Source: Kovacikia minuta CCNUW1 (GTDB taxonomy: Bacteria; Cyanobacteriota; Cyanobacteriia; Leptolyngbyales; Leptolyngbyaceae). From it: a DNA stretch of 64,000 nucleotides. Shown in pieces: positions 1 to 9,427 of this stretch (position 1 is its first letter; each line of letters opens with the position of its first letter). The position numbers and the translations under genes were made by a program. A model generated the notes under the pieces. It was not told the DNA's origin and did not search any database. It worked only from the letters and a program-made list of their open reading frames with translations. The stretch lies in contig NZ_CP083583.1 in assembly GCF_020091585.1 (NCBI RefSeq), positions 372,001 to 436,000 of the forward strand, read 5' to 3'.

Positions 1-76
1 ATCGGATTCAATTTAGTTTTAATTAGCAGCGTTGTCATCGCTAACCTCTAAGGAATGGGAATTAAATAAAGTCGGT

Positions 77-142
77 CGTAGGGGCGGGTTTGACCAAGAT
101 TTGCTGACTACGAGTAAGTCTCTTGGCAAAACCCGCCCGTAC
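77..142. repeat. Dispersed hairpin repeat
   Basis: Two arms of about 20 bases, GGGGCGGGTTTGACCAAG near 81-98 and CTTGGCAAAACCCGCCCGT at 122-140, are imperfect inverted copies separated by a short spacer. This matches a common cyanobacterial intergenic repeat type. The rest of 1-353 shows no gene I can support. Confidence 0.6.
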
Positions 143-353
143 AAAATTCGGAGGTTATTTAATCCACGATCCTAAGACCATGAATGATATCTAACCACTC
201 TAGAGCAGTCTCAGCAAAATCGCCATTTGCGTCACACCCAGTTTCAATTGCATAAACTAACCCTGTTCTCCGTCCTCCGTTTTTCTAACGATTGCTCCAA
301 TTGGAGCGATCGCGCTTATAGTATGAGCTAAGATTAACCCCTGTGACTCTATA

Positions 354-2180
354 ATGCTCTCCAGTATCCAGCCAGTTTCAGCAATGGCGAATTCACCGCA
401 CCGCTCTGCATCCAACCCGCCTGCGCTCGCTGATCTGTCTGGGAGCCTCAGGCAGTCCAACCCAAATTCTGCATCGTCCCTGGCAGCCACCGAAGACCAT
501 GCTGCGACCTGGGATGTGGAAGTGACGAGTGTGGATGGAGCGCCATCTCTCCCTTCTACCAGTGACGACGCTCCCTGGGCAAAGATTGTTCAGGATGTGC
601 TGACTCCCGCCTATTTGCAAAGCCTGATTCAGCTTCTGCGGGATCACTCTTCTTTACCAGAACTGGTGACAGCGCAACTGTTTCAACATCTGCTGAATGT
701 CTATAAAGACAAAGTAGAAATGGTTGTGCAGGAGCAGGGAATTGAGGCGATCGATACCAGCCTTCCGCATTTCAAGGTCATTGCCAATCGGAAACAGAAC
801 ACCAAACGGCTGGAACTTGTTTTTGACAACGATCGAATTAAAACCTATCTGAAGAATTCGCTGTTTGAGTTTTTCACCCATGCGGGAATTTGGAAAGAAT
901 TTGCCAAGGTTGTGGGAACGAACCTGGTCGTTTGGGCAATTGAAGACCTGGAAAATACCTTAGGACCGCAGGCGTTTCGGGCATTGTCTGACCACGAAAT
1001 TGGGCAAGCAATCAGCAATCGTCTGGGTGAGCTTGATCCATCTTTTCTGCTGGAGCGGGGGGAAGTTCTGGGACAAATTCACTGCCAAGATATTGCTAAA
1101 AAGATTATCGAAGGATTTAACTTACCCCAATGCTCCATCCAGGATCTGGAGAAATTGCTGGGTTTGAAGCAGCGTCCCCTCTTTAGTACGGAAACAAATC
1201 TGGAATTTGATCCAATCGCCGTTCTGCCCACGTCAATTCCGATCGCCAGTAGTATCCGCGCCCAGCTTCGTCCCGACCTCTGGCAGCAGAACGCCGATCA
1301 GACCGCTGTGTTTCACTACCGCAGCAAAAGCAATCCTAGCAACTATATTGAGCATTTCATCACCAACCCCGGTGATATCGAAATGCTACCCTGGGAAGCT
1401 GCCGAGCAAATTATCAACAAATTTGGATTTGATACCGTCAAACTTCAGTTGATTTTTGCTTCCCGCACGATGGAAGAAGCCGAACCCTGGAATAACGCCT
1501 TTACCCTCAGAGCGAGCGACATCATTCAGCTTTTGGGCTGGGACAAAAACCACAATACCAGCCTGTCTGAGAAACGGACTTCTGTTGCCAGCACAGCTTA
1601 CGCCCTGTCCTGTTTACTGGTGAAGTCGGTTTGGGTAGAAGGCAGGGGAAAACGAAAGGTGGATGCCAGCACACCGATCGGCAGAATGTGGGATGTGTTG
1701 ATTGATGTGCATGGGCAGTTTGATTGGGTGACGGGCAAAATCGAACGACCGGAAGAGGTTTACATCACCGTTAGCCCTGGTTTATGGACGAAACATTTTC
1801 TCAATCGGGCAGGCAGTCGGGCAAAGGAAGCGCTGCACCAATTTGGCTATCTTGCCCGTGACATTCTAAAAATTGATCCCTACCACAATGAGATGGCGCT
1901 GCGATTGGCAATTCAACTCACGCTCGACTCCCGCATCCGTGTGCGAAACCAACATCCCTACGATTATCGGGTGGGTAGTTTGCTGGAAGAGGTGCTGATT
2001 AAGGCAGAAATTGACCGGGCAACCCAGGATAAATACAAAGCCCGCGACCTCAAAAACCGTTGGAATAGTGCGCTGAAACTCTTGATGAGTCTGGGTTGGC
2101 AAATTGAGTTTGATCCGGAAACCTACCCTGATTGGTTGCGTCCCGACAGCCAATGCTCCCAAACCAGACGATTGGCGTAA
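354..2180 (+). CDS. Uncharacterised 608-residue protein, probably frameshifted into a C-terminal XRE domain
   Basis: I do not recognise a domain in residues 1-600. The protein is soluble-looking, mixed alpha/beta, with no signal peptide or membrane segment. The first 60 residues are low-complexity (Ser/Ala/Pro-rich), so the true start could be the ATG at 384; no strong ribosome binding site separates the two. Its last residues (SQCSQTRRLA) look like out-of-frame translation. Removing one C from the CCC at 2142-2144 joins it smoothly to the overlapping +1 frame, giving the junction WLRPTANAPKPDDW and a product of about 707 residues ending in an XRE helix-turn-helix. Coding in this frame is convincing up to about 2140. 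A DNA-binding or regulatory role follows only if the frames belong together. Confidence 0.75.
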   Translation: MLSSIQPVSAMANSPHRSASNPPALADLSGSLRQSNPNSASSLAATEDHAATWDVEVTSVDGAPSLPSTSDDAPWAKIVQDVLTPAYLQSLIQLLRDHSSLPELVTAQLFQHLLNVYKDKVEMVVQEQGIEAIDTSLPHFKVIANRKQNTKRLELVFDNDRIKTYLKNSLFEFFTHAGIWKEFAKVVGTNLVVWAIEDLENTLGPQAFRALSDHEIGQAISNRLGELDPSFLLERGEVLGQIHCQDIAKKIIEGFNLPQCSIQDLEKLLGLKQRPLFSTETNLEFDPIAVLPTSIPIASSIRAQLRPDLWQQNADQTAVFHYRSKSNPSNYIEHFITNPGDIEMLPWEAAEQIINKFGFDTVKLQLIFASRTMEEAEPWNNAFTLRASDIIQLLGWDKNHNTSLSEKRTSVASTAYALSCLLVKSVWVEGRGKRKVDASTPIGRMWDVLIDVHGQFDWVTGKIERPEEVYITVSPGLWTKHFLNRAGSRAKEALHQFGYLARDILKIDPYHNEMALRLAIQLTLDSRIRVRNQHPYDYRVGSLLEEVLIKAEIDRATQDKYKARDLKNRWNSALKLLMSLGWQIEFDPETYPDWLRPDSQCSQTRRLA

Positions 2181-2478
2181 AATCCGCGTCATCGATCGCC
2201 TGTTGCAAGCCAAGGTCACCATTAAGCCCCCCCACCCGATCCCGGTGCTGCTGGAAAAGATCAAGGAACCGAAGAAATCAAAACCGATGGAGGTGGCACC
2301 TGCGGCGGAGTTAACTGGGGAGGAAATTCAACAAGCGCGGGAAACCCAGGGTTGGAGCCGTAAGGAGCTGGGTGGTTTCCTGAACCTGAGTGCCGACTAT
2401 ATTGGCAAGCTGGAACGGGGCGATCGCAGCATCACACCCGAATTGGAAGCCAGACTCAGAAAGCTCCTGCATCTTTGA
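2104..2478 (+). CDS. XRE-family helix-turn-helix domain, likely the C-terminus of the preceding gene
   Basis: Residues 70-124 form a clear Cro/C1-type helix-turn-helix: an EEIQQARETQGWSRKELG helix pair, then the recognition stretch NLSADYIGKLERGDRSI, and a final helix ending at the stop. The apparent N-terminus (residues 1-14) lies inside the 608-residue reading frame and has no plausible initiation signal of its own, whereas residues from ANAPKPDDW onward read as a continuation of that protein. I infer one gene, 354-2478, broken by a single-base insertion. The less likely alternative is a small separate regulator with an internal start. Confidence 0.65.
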   Translation: MSLIRKPTLIGCVPTANAPKPDDWRKIRVIDRLLQAKVTIKPPHPIPVLLEKIKEPKKSKPMEVAPAAELTGEEIQQARETQGWSRKELGGFLNLSADYIGKLERGDRSITPELEARLRKLLHL

Positions 2479-2598
2479 ATCGGGGATCGGTAGGGGGGAG
2501 AAAAAATTCTTTGTGCGGTAGGGAAGACAGACTGTTGAGACAACCCTATCCGCATCCCATCACCCAGGGGAGATTTATGGGTCTGCCTAAAACGCGGT

Positions 2599-2621
2599 AA
2601 AGCCTTGTGTGGTAAGGCTTT
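2599..2621. terminator. Hairpin, possible terminator
   Basis: AAAGCCTT and AAGGCTTT form an 8-bp perfect stem around a 7-base loop, followed by TTTC. It lies about 120 bases after the XRE stop. The T tract is short, so it is a weak candidate. I saw no gene in the rest of 2479-2875. Confidence 0.4.
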
Positions 2622-2875
2622 TCTAAAGCGTTTGTTGAGCGAACTGGGGGACGGCAAGACCGAGTAAGACTAAGACAACATCCGGTAAGCAGGACAGGTA
2701 ACTCCGTATACCATCACCTGGTGTGGGTCAGAAGTTGAGTTTGAAGCGCTAGATTACTAATAACCAGGCTAAGATGGGCAGCCTGACAACTCAGCAGGAT
2801 TGCTATCCGATGAACCCGAATAGTATAGCTGAAGATTCCAGGATTGATGCAAAAAAATTTGGGTTAGATTGCAGT

Positions 2876-3643
2876 CTACTTTAAGACCTGTTGGGCGACC
2901 CGATGAATCTCCAATGCCCAGGGATGATTGGGATAGTGAAAACAGAATAAACCACTACTTGCCAGTTCAACCATCTCCTCGCAGAGAGGAAAAACCCCGG
3001 CAACGGGGACTTCATAGGTGGTTTGAACTTTTTGCCGGAGTTCTTCAAAATCAAACTTGGATAATGCCTTGTTGACCACCAGCAGCATTTTGGGAACTTC
3101 CAGTTCGCGGGCAATATCAACGGCAACGGCAGTTCCCTGGTAATCCTGGGTGTCAGGACGCAGGATTAGAACGAGCAGATCGGACATGGCGATCGACAGG
3201 AGGGTTTCTTCGTTAATGCCGGGGTGGGTATCGATCAGCAGGTAATCTAACTTGAGCGTTTGGATGAGTTTACGAAATCCGTCATTCAGAAGTTGAACGT
3301 TATAACCCTCATTCAAAATCCGCGCAATCTCGACCGCTTTGATGCTGGAAGGAACCAGATACAGCGCACTGTTAGATGAAACTGGTGAGTTCGGTTGGAG
3401 GGTATGACTGACATCGTAAGCTGCGTCTTCGATCTCGCATTTGCCCCAAAGATAATCATTCAGCGCATTTTCCAGATTCGCTTCCGTCAATCCAAATAGA
3501 GCATGCACACCGGGCGATTGAATGTCCGTATCCACAATTCCAACTCGGTAACCCTGCACGGCGATCATAGCTGCCAGGTTACTGGTGGTATTGGATTTAC
3601 CAGTGCCACCTCGAAACGAGTGAACGGAAACAATTTTAGCCAT
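2876..3643 (-). CDS. ParA/MinD-like P-loop ATPase
   Basis: This 255-residue SIMIBI-class ATPase carries a deviant Walker A (FRGGTGKSN, residues 10-18), the A' segment GIVDTDIQSPG and the Walker B-type segment LLIDTHPG. Proteins of this class dimerise on ATP and position cargo (plasmids, chemoreceptor arrays, flagella) on the nucleoid or membrane. The first signature lysine of KGGxxK is Arg here. There is no ParB-like partner or obvious parS cluster nearby, so plasmid partition is unlikely. It lies downstream of a HAMP/coiled-coil gene on the same strand, which suggests a signalling or positioning pair. The gene between them is interrupted only by a 364-base spacer with a hairpin. Confidence 0.88.
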   Translation of the reverse strand: MAKIVSVHSFRGGTGKSNTTSNLAAMIAVQGYRVGIVDTDIQSPGVHALFGLTEANLENALNDYLWGKCEIEDAAYDVSHTLQPNSPVSSNSALYLVPSSIKAVEIARILNEGYNVQLLNDGFRKLIQTLKLDYLLIDTHPGINEETLLSIAMSDLLVLILRPDTQDYQGTAVAVDIARELEVPKMLLVVNKALSKFDFEELRQKVQTTYEVPVAGVFPLCEEMVELASSGLFCFHYPNHPWALEIHRVAQQVLK

Positions 3644-3830
3644 GATGCTTGCCTCTTTACCTGCTCGATCGCTTTTTTTGATGGTATCAGGGATGAGTGT
3701 ATCCCATTTTGCATCGAGTCTTGAGATGGTTTATTTAGTGGCCACCAAAAATTGGTAAAAGGCAAGTCTGCTGCTTGATCAACCGGGCAATAAAAGAGAT
3801 GACGTTCTCCCATAGCGATCCTGTTTGGAT

Positions 3831-3865
3831 TGTGGGAAGGGATTTCATCGGAATCCCTTCCCACA
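3831..3865. repeat. Perfect 14-bp inverted repeat
   Basis: TGTGGGAAGGGATT (3831-3844) and its exact complement (3852-3865) flank a 7-base loop. It lies in the 364-base gap between the ParA-like and HAMP genes. It could act as a terminator or RNA-processing site in the minus-strand transcript, but no T run follows on either strand. Nothing else was recognised in 3644-4007. Confidence 0.55.
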
Positions 3866-4007
3866 AAGCCTCTCCAGCTCACAACGGATTGAGGGCTGCT
3901 AAGTGGGAGGGTGCAATTAAATATCAGACCTGTGTAGATTGGGTAGAGCGTCAGCAAAACCCAACAGCGATAGAGTTGTGATGTTGCAAAATTAAAGGCT
4001 CATTACA

Positions 4008-4541
4008 CTAGTCGTCAAATGAGTCAAATGAGTCCCTAATTTCTTTGACCTTTTGTTTCAACTCCTGGAAATAATCAGTTTGAGTAATTTGAGAAACCTG
4101 TTGCGCCCGTCTGGTGTGATCAATCTCAATTTTAAGTTCTTCCACCTGCTGTTTCAGGTTTTCTTCCCGCTGTTTAACCTGAGTGACCATGCGTTGAAAT
4201 ACCCGCGCCAGTTGTCCCAGTTCATCATCCCGGAGAGCAACGGTATCTAACATTTGTAGTTGAAATGTACCATCTTCAACAGCGGCGGCAGCGGCGGTTA
4301 CAGAATACACATGGGCGAGATAGTTCTTCATCTCTTCATTCTTTTCATGCAACTCTATTTCAATTTGAGTTGAATGTTCAGTCGTATTTTCTAACAGGAT
4401 TTCCAGATCATTATTTTCCTGTTTTAACTGACTGATTTCTCGATTCAAATCTTCGATTTCGGCTAAACGTTGGTCAGGTAAGCCGCTTTCAGGCGATATG
4501 CCTTTGTTCTGAATTTCGTAACCGTAACCACTCTGCGCCAT
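4008..4541 (-). CDS. HAMP-domain coiled-coil protein
   Basis: The protein has an N-terminal coiled coil (EIEDLNREISQLKQENNDLE), then a HAMP-like segment (VAAxEDGTFQLQ followed by LRDDELGQLARVFQRM), then a second coiled coil (KQREENLKQQVEELKIEI) and an acidic tail. There is no transmembrane segment, so this is a soluble HAMP module, a signal-relay element normally linking sensor and output domains. I chose the ATG at 4541 (MAQSGYGYE). The reading frame opens further at a TTG (4583) but those residues look non-coding. A ParA-like ATPase follows on the same strand; a role in positioning or signalling is inference. No kinase or cyclase domain is attached. Confidence 0.75.
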   Translation of the reverse strand: MAQSGYGYEIQNKGISPESGLPDQRLAEIEDLNREISQLKQENNDLEILLENTTEHSTQIEIELHEKNEEMKNYLAHVYSVTAAAAAVEDGTFQLQMLDTVALRDDELGQLARVFQRMVTQVKQREENLKQQVEELKIEIDHTRRAQQVSQITQTDYFQELKQKVKEIRDSFDSFDD

Positions 4542-4677
4542 AACCAAAATATCTTCTTTCAAATATGGGTAGAACCCAAACAACTCTCTTACCGTTATAA
4601 CCGTTTACAAGAGTAAAGCGACCATCCCAGGAGTAAGCTGTGTCCCCTGCTACAACTTTACACTTGTGAGTCCACTC

Positions 4678-4925
4678 TCATATTATCCCACCTGATACCC
4701 ACTTCAGCACACGGGCGATACCATCCAGGGGAATCTTCTCTAACAGCAGGCGCTCCATCATACCGTGCTGTCTTTTTCCCGAGGCTTCCACTGGGGATTT
4801 TCCACAAATTGGCGACCACAATCACGGCATTTATAGTTCTGTTTGCCGCGTCGGGTGGAGCCATTTTTCATGATGTCTTCTGAACCACAGTTAGGACAAC
4901 GCAGGAAGGGAGGAATGCTTGACAT
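4678..4925 (-). pseudogene. IS1-type transposase remnant
   Basis: Starting at the ATG at 4925, the minus strand encodes a zinc-ribbon (CPNCGSEDIMKNG, then GKQNYKCRDCGRQFVENP), the N-terminal InsA signature of IS1-family transposases. The frame stops after about 55 codons. The next recognisable piece, ERLLLEKIPLDGIARVL, is in another frame and ends at 4678. The catalytic half is absent. It is a decayed fragment with no function expected. Confidence 0.75.
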
Positions 4926-5284
4926 AGGAGTTGAAGCTGGCGGTCATCTTCTATTTTATCTACCCTTTACTGAAAAGTGCTATCATTTCAGGATTAGGTA
5001 CGAAAGCCTTGTTCCTGGTATATTCCGACGTTTTGAAGCGAGATGAAAACCTGCAACTTATGGTTGCTGGAAGAACGCATGGAAGCAATTGCCGTTTGGC
5101 AGCGGAAAATCGAGTTTCTTTGACCGACGGTTGCTGGCTTTGAACGTTCTCATGAATAAACTGGGGTTTCGGAGGTAATCGACGTTTTGGCATCGCAATT
5201 TTTTCTACTCAAACTTTCCCTCAAAGAACTCCCAGGCAGTGCGGTAGTCGAAAACCCGATCGCACCTGCCAGAGGAAGCTGTTT
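4926..5284. other. Intergenic stretch, no supported gene
   Basis: An open frame of 77 codons on the minus strand (5193-4960) starts with a basic segment but resembles nothing I know and has no clear ribosome binding site. I see no RNA gene or repeat. Confidence 0.4.
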
Positions 5285-8200
5285 TTAACGACAAACCCGA
5301 ATTTGGGGCACAACTAAATACCACTTTTTGTTAACTTTGCCTGTTACCTCATCACTATCTAAATGTTGATAAATATGACGTACAGTAACCTCACCAGGTT
5401 GCCATTTAAATTGACTTGGGCGAAGTCCCTGGTTACTCAGGACTTGATTGGCGTGTTTTGATAAAGCCCCGATTTCTTCATCCTGCTCAGTCCAGATTGT
5501 CCAGCCATCTCCGTAGCGATTACATTTCAGTTGTAAGTTGCTTCCTTCTCTTAATTTTCGAATAATAGCCTGGTTTGATTTTGTGGCTGCGTATCCTAAG
5601 TTGATATCGCCTTTTTGTTGACCGCCTCTTCTTTCTCCAAATGGGCTAAGGTCAGCATAGTAAATGAAGCTGGGCAGATTAACTTGCTCCACCAATTTCT
5701 GGTTTACTTCAAGCTGCATCTCTTTGATGAATTGACTAGTGCGAGTTGAAGTTAGAACTAATTCCTCTTTCGCCCTTGTCATGGCAACATAGAACAATCT
5801 ACGTTCTTGCTGCGCTTGTTTTGCATGAGTAGAGAATTGATCGGTCAGTAAAATCACTTTACGAAATTCAAGTCCTTTGGCTCCATGACAGCTCGTTACT
5901 AAAACTGCGGCTTCATCGATCGAAAGATCGGGGCTTTCGTTAAATTCATAGATAGCGGTAATCATTTCATTCGTGCTGATTTCATCAGCTAAATCTGAGC
6001 CATAGCCCCGTTCCTCATCTAAATCGATCGCAATCTTTAGGAGGGTTTTGACTGTAGGCTCGTTTAATCCATGATATTTTCTTTCAAAAAACCGTTCGAA
6101 GTGTTCCCTAACAGATTGTTTGGGTGGGATAATTAGGCTCGGATCACGCTTGAGAGACTGTAAGAGACGCTGAGTAACGTGATTGCGAACGAGCTTAATT
6201 TCACCTCCTTTCAAAGTATGAGTGGGAATGTTTGCTAGTCGATCGAGCAAGGCTCTAATTTCTTTGAGTTCATCCCATTCCCGCGCCAGGATAGCAATCT
6301 CCCAGGGAGGTGTTCCTTCTGTAATCCATTGTTTGACCTGTGTGGTAATCCAGATGGCTTGTTCGTTTGGAGTTGAAAATTGAAGTGCCTGGACTGGTGC
6401 TCCTGATTGACCAATCCGGGCTGCATCAATTTGGACTTGTTCCTGGAGATCTCGTTTACAGCGATCGGGATTGTTTTGAATAAGATAGTTTGAGGCTTGA
6501 ATGATGGATTCAGTAGAGCGATAGTTTTCGGTTAATAGAAATCGTCTTGCCCTGTACTCTGCTTGAAATTGCAAAATGTATTTAGGGTTGGTGCCTCTGA
6601 ATTCGTAGATATTTTGATCGTCGTCGCCAATCACACAGAGATTGATTTGAACCGATCGCGCCTGGTCTTCAGAGTCCCCAAATCCGGCAATCAGTTGAAT
6701 CAGGCGGTATTCCTGCTCTGCAACATCCTGGTACTCATCCACAAAGATGTATTCTGTGTTGCCTAACAGCCTGACTCGACGCATTTGGCTATCTTCATCA
6801 GCCACGATACCTTCGTCGCCTTTGTCCAAAAGGTTACAGGCTTCTTCGAGCAGTTTTTGGAATCTATGCTCTGTACTTTGCTGTTTCTGGGATTTGGTGT
6901 CTGATTCGTCAATCGTGCGACCCAGTAACGACAGAGCCAGCCCATGAAAGGTATAGACTCTCAGTCGCGATGCTGAAGCTCCCACCAAATCTTTAAGCCG
7001 GATGCGGAGTTCTCGAACGGCATTGCGGTTGTAAGCCAACACCAGAATTCGATCGGGGTTGACCCGTTTGACTTTGATCAGGTAGGCAATGCGATGAACG
7101 ATGGTACGTGTTTTACCAGAGCCTGGACCCGCAATGACTGCGATCGCCGGGTCGTCTGCTTCGACAATAGCGGTTTGGGCTGGGTTGAGCGATCCCATAA
7201 TCCGGTTATAGTCTTCCTGGGTAACGGGATGCTTGCAAGCGTCTGTATGGAGGTCTGGATATTTATGAGCAAATTCCTCGAAAGGGAGCTGAAAGTAATC
7301 TTCAACGAGCTGTTGGCGGGCAGTCTGGTTCTCTCCTAATCGCCCGTATTCCACCATTAAGTGGGTGCGACGGGCTTGTTCCGAATAGTGGTTCTGCACC
7401 TCTGGATACTTACGGTTAATGGTGGTGATATTAGCTCCTTTATGGACTCGGACTTTGAATGCCTGGCTGAAAAGGAGTAGCCCCTCGGTTAATCGCAAAA
7501 TTTTCCTCTGATGTAACCAGAGAAGGGCTGTTTTTAACTGTTTTGCATCGAGTTCTGTCGGATTTCTCCGAGCGCAAATCGTTTCCAGTAGGGTTTCAAA
7601 TTCACATTCAACGATGAGGCGGGCACCGGAGGTTTTCTCTAGTTTCTGGTCAATCTCGGCGTAAATTGCGTTAATCAACCGACGACAGAAGTCTTGGTGG
7701 TTTTCTAATCTTTCGATGACTTTTGATAACGGTCCTGTGTCAGCTTCAATCGGTTGAATTTGAATAATTCCGGAGCTGATGTTTTTGAGTTTGAGCCAGT
7801 GTAATGCCCTCCAGCTCTCAACAATGTCTAACAAAACAGATGCGCTCAGTTTTTGCTGTCCACCCGGATCGAGGCGAGTTGCTAGCCCTCGTAAGTTGAC
7901 TTGTAGCATCCGGCGATCGCCCACCAGCTCTAGACACTCGTCGAGTAAAGTTTGCTCTAGTTGGCAACGCCGCTCATAAGCCGTCCGAGCATCCCCGGAA
8001 ACGGCTTTAGTAATGACTAATGTGAGGGGAATTTGGGAGGAACAAACTCCAGCCCGTCGAAGTTCACGAATCCGTTCAGATAATTCTGTGACTGGGATTC
8101 CAGATTCATCACTTAAGCGTTCCAGGGATACTCGCTCACCATCGGTCTGGTGATGGGCTTTGATCAGATGCATTCCATAAATTAACTTTTCAAACTGTTG

Positions 8201-9427
8201 GAGTTGTTCTTTGGATAGATTTCGTCCTTGAACATACGCTAGAAAAGTTTGCCAGGATTTTGTCGGGTTGGACTGGCACAGATGATATTGAATCGTTGTG
8301 GAAAGGTTTTCTGCCCGTTCTATCAGTCCAAAGTTCTCTAGATGGTAAAGGGCAACCTGAATTTTTGTGCTTCGCTGATCTGCCTCAGTCGCAAAGGCTT
8401 CGTCTAAGTCACTACTCTGATAAATCTCCTCAGCCGTTATCCAGAACCAGTCTTCGGTCACTTGGTCTGCTCGCTGTTGTAATAGTTTTCGGATACTTCG
8501 GACGGCTGTAAAGATATTTCGTAGATCAGTGGCGGTTAATTGATTGAGGCTCTTCAAGAAGAAGATCGTTTCTGCATCTTTGCCATCGAAAAGTAAGATG
8601 CACGTTGCGGGTTCACCATCTCGTCCTGCCCGTCCTGCTTCCTGAATATAAGCTTCCAGGCTACTACTGAGCGTATGGTGGATAACGGCTCTGACATCCT
8701 TGCGATTGATGCCCATGCCAAAGGCACAGGTGGCAGTAATGATGTTTAAACTGCCTTGCTTGAATTCTTGCAGAATGAGGGCTTTTTGCGCTTTGTCAAT
8801 TTTTCCGTGATAGTATTTGGCTTCCAGTCCCTCTTGTTCTAACAAAGCTGCTAACCGTTCAGCATCTTTGCGAGTGGTTGTGTAAACCAGGGCACACCCT
8901 CCCTGAGCGAGAGCATTTCTGACGGCTTCAAAAATGGGTTTGTTTTTATCGTGAGAAGCTGGAATCACCTGGTAATCCAGATTTTTCCGGCTCATATTGC
9001 TGGCAGGTATGAGTTGAGGTTTCAAGCCATGTTCAGCAAATAACTCGCAAATGTCTTGTTGAACTTTAATGGTTGCAGTTGCAGTCAGGAGCGCAAGCCG
9101 AGGGAGCGATCGCCCCTGTTCGGTGTAAAGCTCTTTGATGAATTTGGGGACGTAACGATAATCGGGGCGGAAGTCATGTCCCCATTGCGTAATACAGTGA
9201 GCTTCATCAATGACCCAGAGAACGGGCGGACGTTCTTTCAGGAGAGTCCGAATGCTGAGGGAGCGAAGCTGTTCGGGGCTGATGTAGAGTAAGCCTTTTT
9301 GCCCGTTGCGTAATGCTTCGAGCCGTTGTGAACGTTCTGGGGCAGGCAAGTTGCTATTGATGAAGGTAGAAAAGCTCAATCCTGCGGATTCTAAATCGGC
9401 AACCTGATCTTCCATCAAGGCTTGCAC
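5285..9427 (-). CDS. RecQ/UvrD fusion helicase, main part (frameshifted from the upstream exonuclease part)
   Basis: This frame continues a RecQ core: LWVIDEAHCITQWGHDFRP (motif II), LLTATAT (III) and QEAGRAGRDGEPATC (VI). A linker of about 400 residues with winged-helix-like stretches follows. Then comes a complete superfamily 1A helicase: Walker A AVIAGPGSGKTRT, DEYQD in IFVDEYQDVAEQ, GDDDQNIYEFRG, LTENYRST, SCHGAKGLEF and FYVAMTRAKEEL. Two 3'-to-5' helicase motors in one chain suggest repair or recombination processing, or phage defence. The apparent start, MQALMEDQV, is RecQ motif Ia and not a true N-terminus. Restoring the frame at the GGGG (9428-9431 on the plus strand) fuses it to the 367-residue frame as one protein of about 1723 residues. 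Confidence 0.9.
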   Translation of the reverse strand: MQALMEDQVADLESAGLSFSTFINSNLPAPERSQRLEALRNGQKGLLYISPEQLRSLSIRTLLKERPPVLWVIDEAHCITQWGHDFRPDYRYVPKFIKELYTEQGRSLPRLALLTATATIKVQQDICELFAEHGLKPQLIPASNMSRKNLDYQVIPASHDKNKPIFEAVRNALAQGGCALVYTTTRKDAERLAALLEQEGLEAKYYHGKIDKAQKALILQEFKQGSLNIITATCAFGMGINRKDVRAVIHHTLSSSLEAYIQEAGRAGRDGEPATCILLFDGKDAETIFFLKSLNQLTATDLRNIFTAVRSIRKLLQQRADQVTEDWFWITAEEIYQSSDLDEAFATEADQRSTKIQVALYHLENFGLIERAENLSTTIQYHLCQSNPTKSWQTFLAYVQGRNLSKEQLQQFEKLIYGMHLIKAHHQTDGERVSLERLSDESGIPVTELSERIRELRRAGVCSSQIPLTLVITKAVSGDARTAYERRCQLEQTLLDECLELVGDRRMLQVNLRGLATRLDPGGQQKLSASVLLDIVESWRALHWLKLKNISSGIIQIQPIEADTGPLSKVIERLENHQDFCRRLINAIYAEIDQKLEKTSGARLIVECEFETLLETICARRNPTELDAKQLKTALLWLHQRKILRLTEGLLLFSQAFKVRVHKGANITTINRKYPEVQNHYSEQARRTHLMVEYGRLGENQTARQQLVEDYFQLPFEEFAHKYPDLHTDACKHPVTQEDYNRIMGSLNPAQTAIVEADDPAIAVIAGPGSGKTRTIVHRIAYLIKVKRVNPDRILVLAYNRNAVRELRIRLKDLVGASASRLRVYTFHGLALSLLGRTIDESDTKSQKQQSTEHRFQKLLEEACNLLDKGDEGIVADEDSQMRRVRLLGNTEYIFVDEYQDVAEQEYRLIQLIAGFGDSEDQARSVQINLCVIGDDDQNIYEFRGTNPKYILQFQAEYRARRFLLTENYRSTESIIQASNYLIQNNPDRCKRDLQEQVQIDAARIGQSGAPVQALQFSTPNEQAIWITTQVKQWITEGTPPWEIAILAREWDELKEIRALLDRLANIPTHTLKGGEIKLVRNHVTQRLLQSLKRDPSLIIPPKQSVREHFERFFERKYHGLNEPTVKTLLKIAIDLDEERGYGSDLADEISTNEMITAIYEFNESPDLSIDEAAVLVTSCHGAKGLEFRKVILLTDQFSTHAKQAQQERRLFYVAMTRAKEELVLTSTRTSQFIKEMQLEVNQKLVEQVNLPSFIYYADLSPFGERRGGQQKGDINLGYAATKSNQAIIRKLREGSNLQLKCNRYGDGWTIWTEQDEEIGALSKHANQVLSNQGLRPSQFKWQPGEVTVRHIYQHLDSDEVTGKVNKKWYLVVPQIRVCR

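Noticed and set aside
2876-3643. Plasmid partition gene with a parS site
   Set aside because: No ParB or iteron-like repeats are nearby, so I do not call a plasmid origin.
4960-5193. 77-codon minus-strand frame
   Set aside because: No recognisable motif, no ribosome binding site and odd composition.
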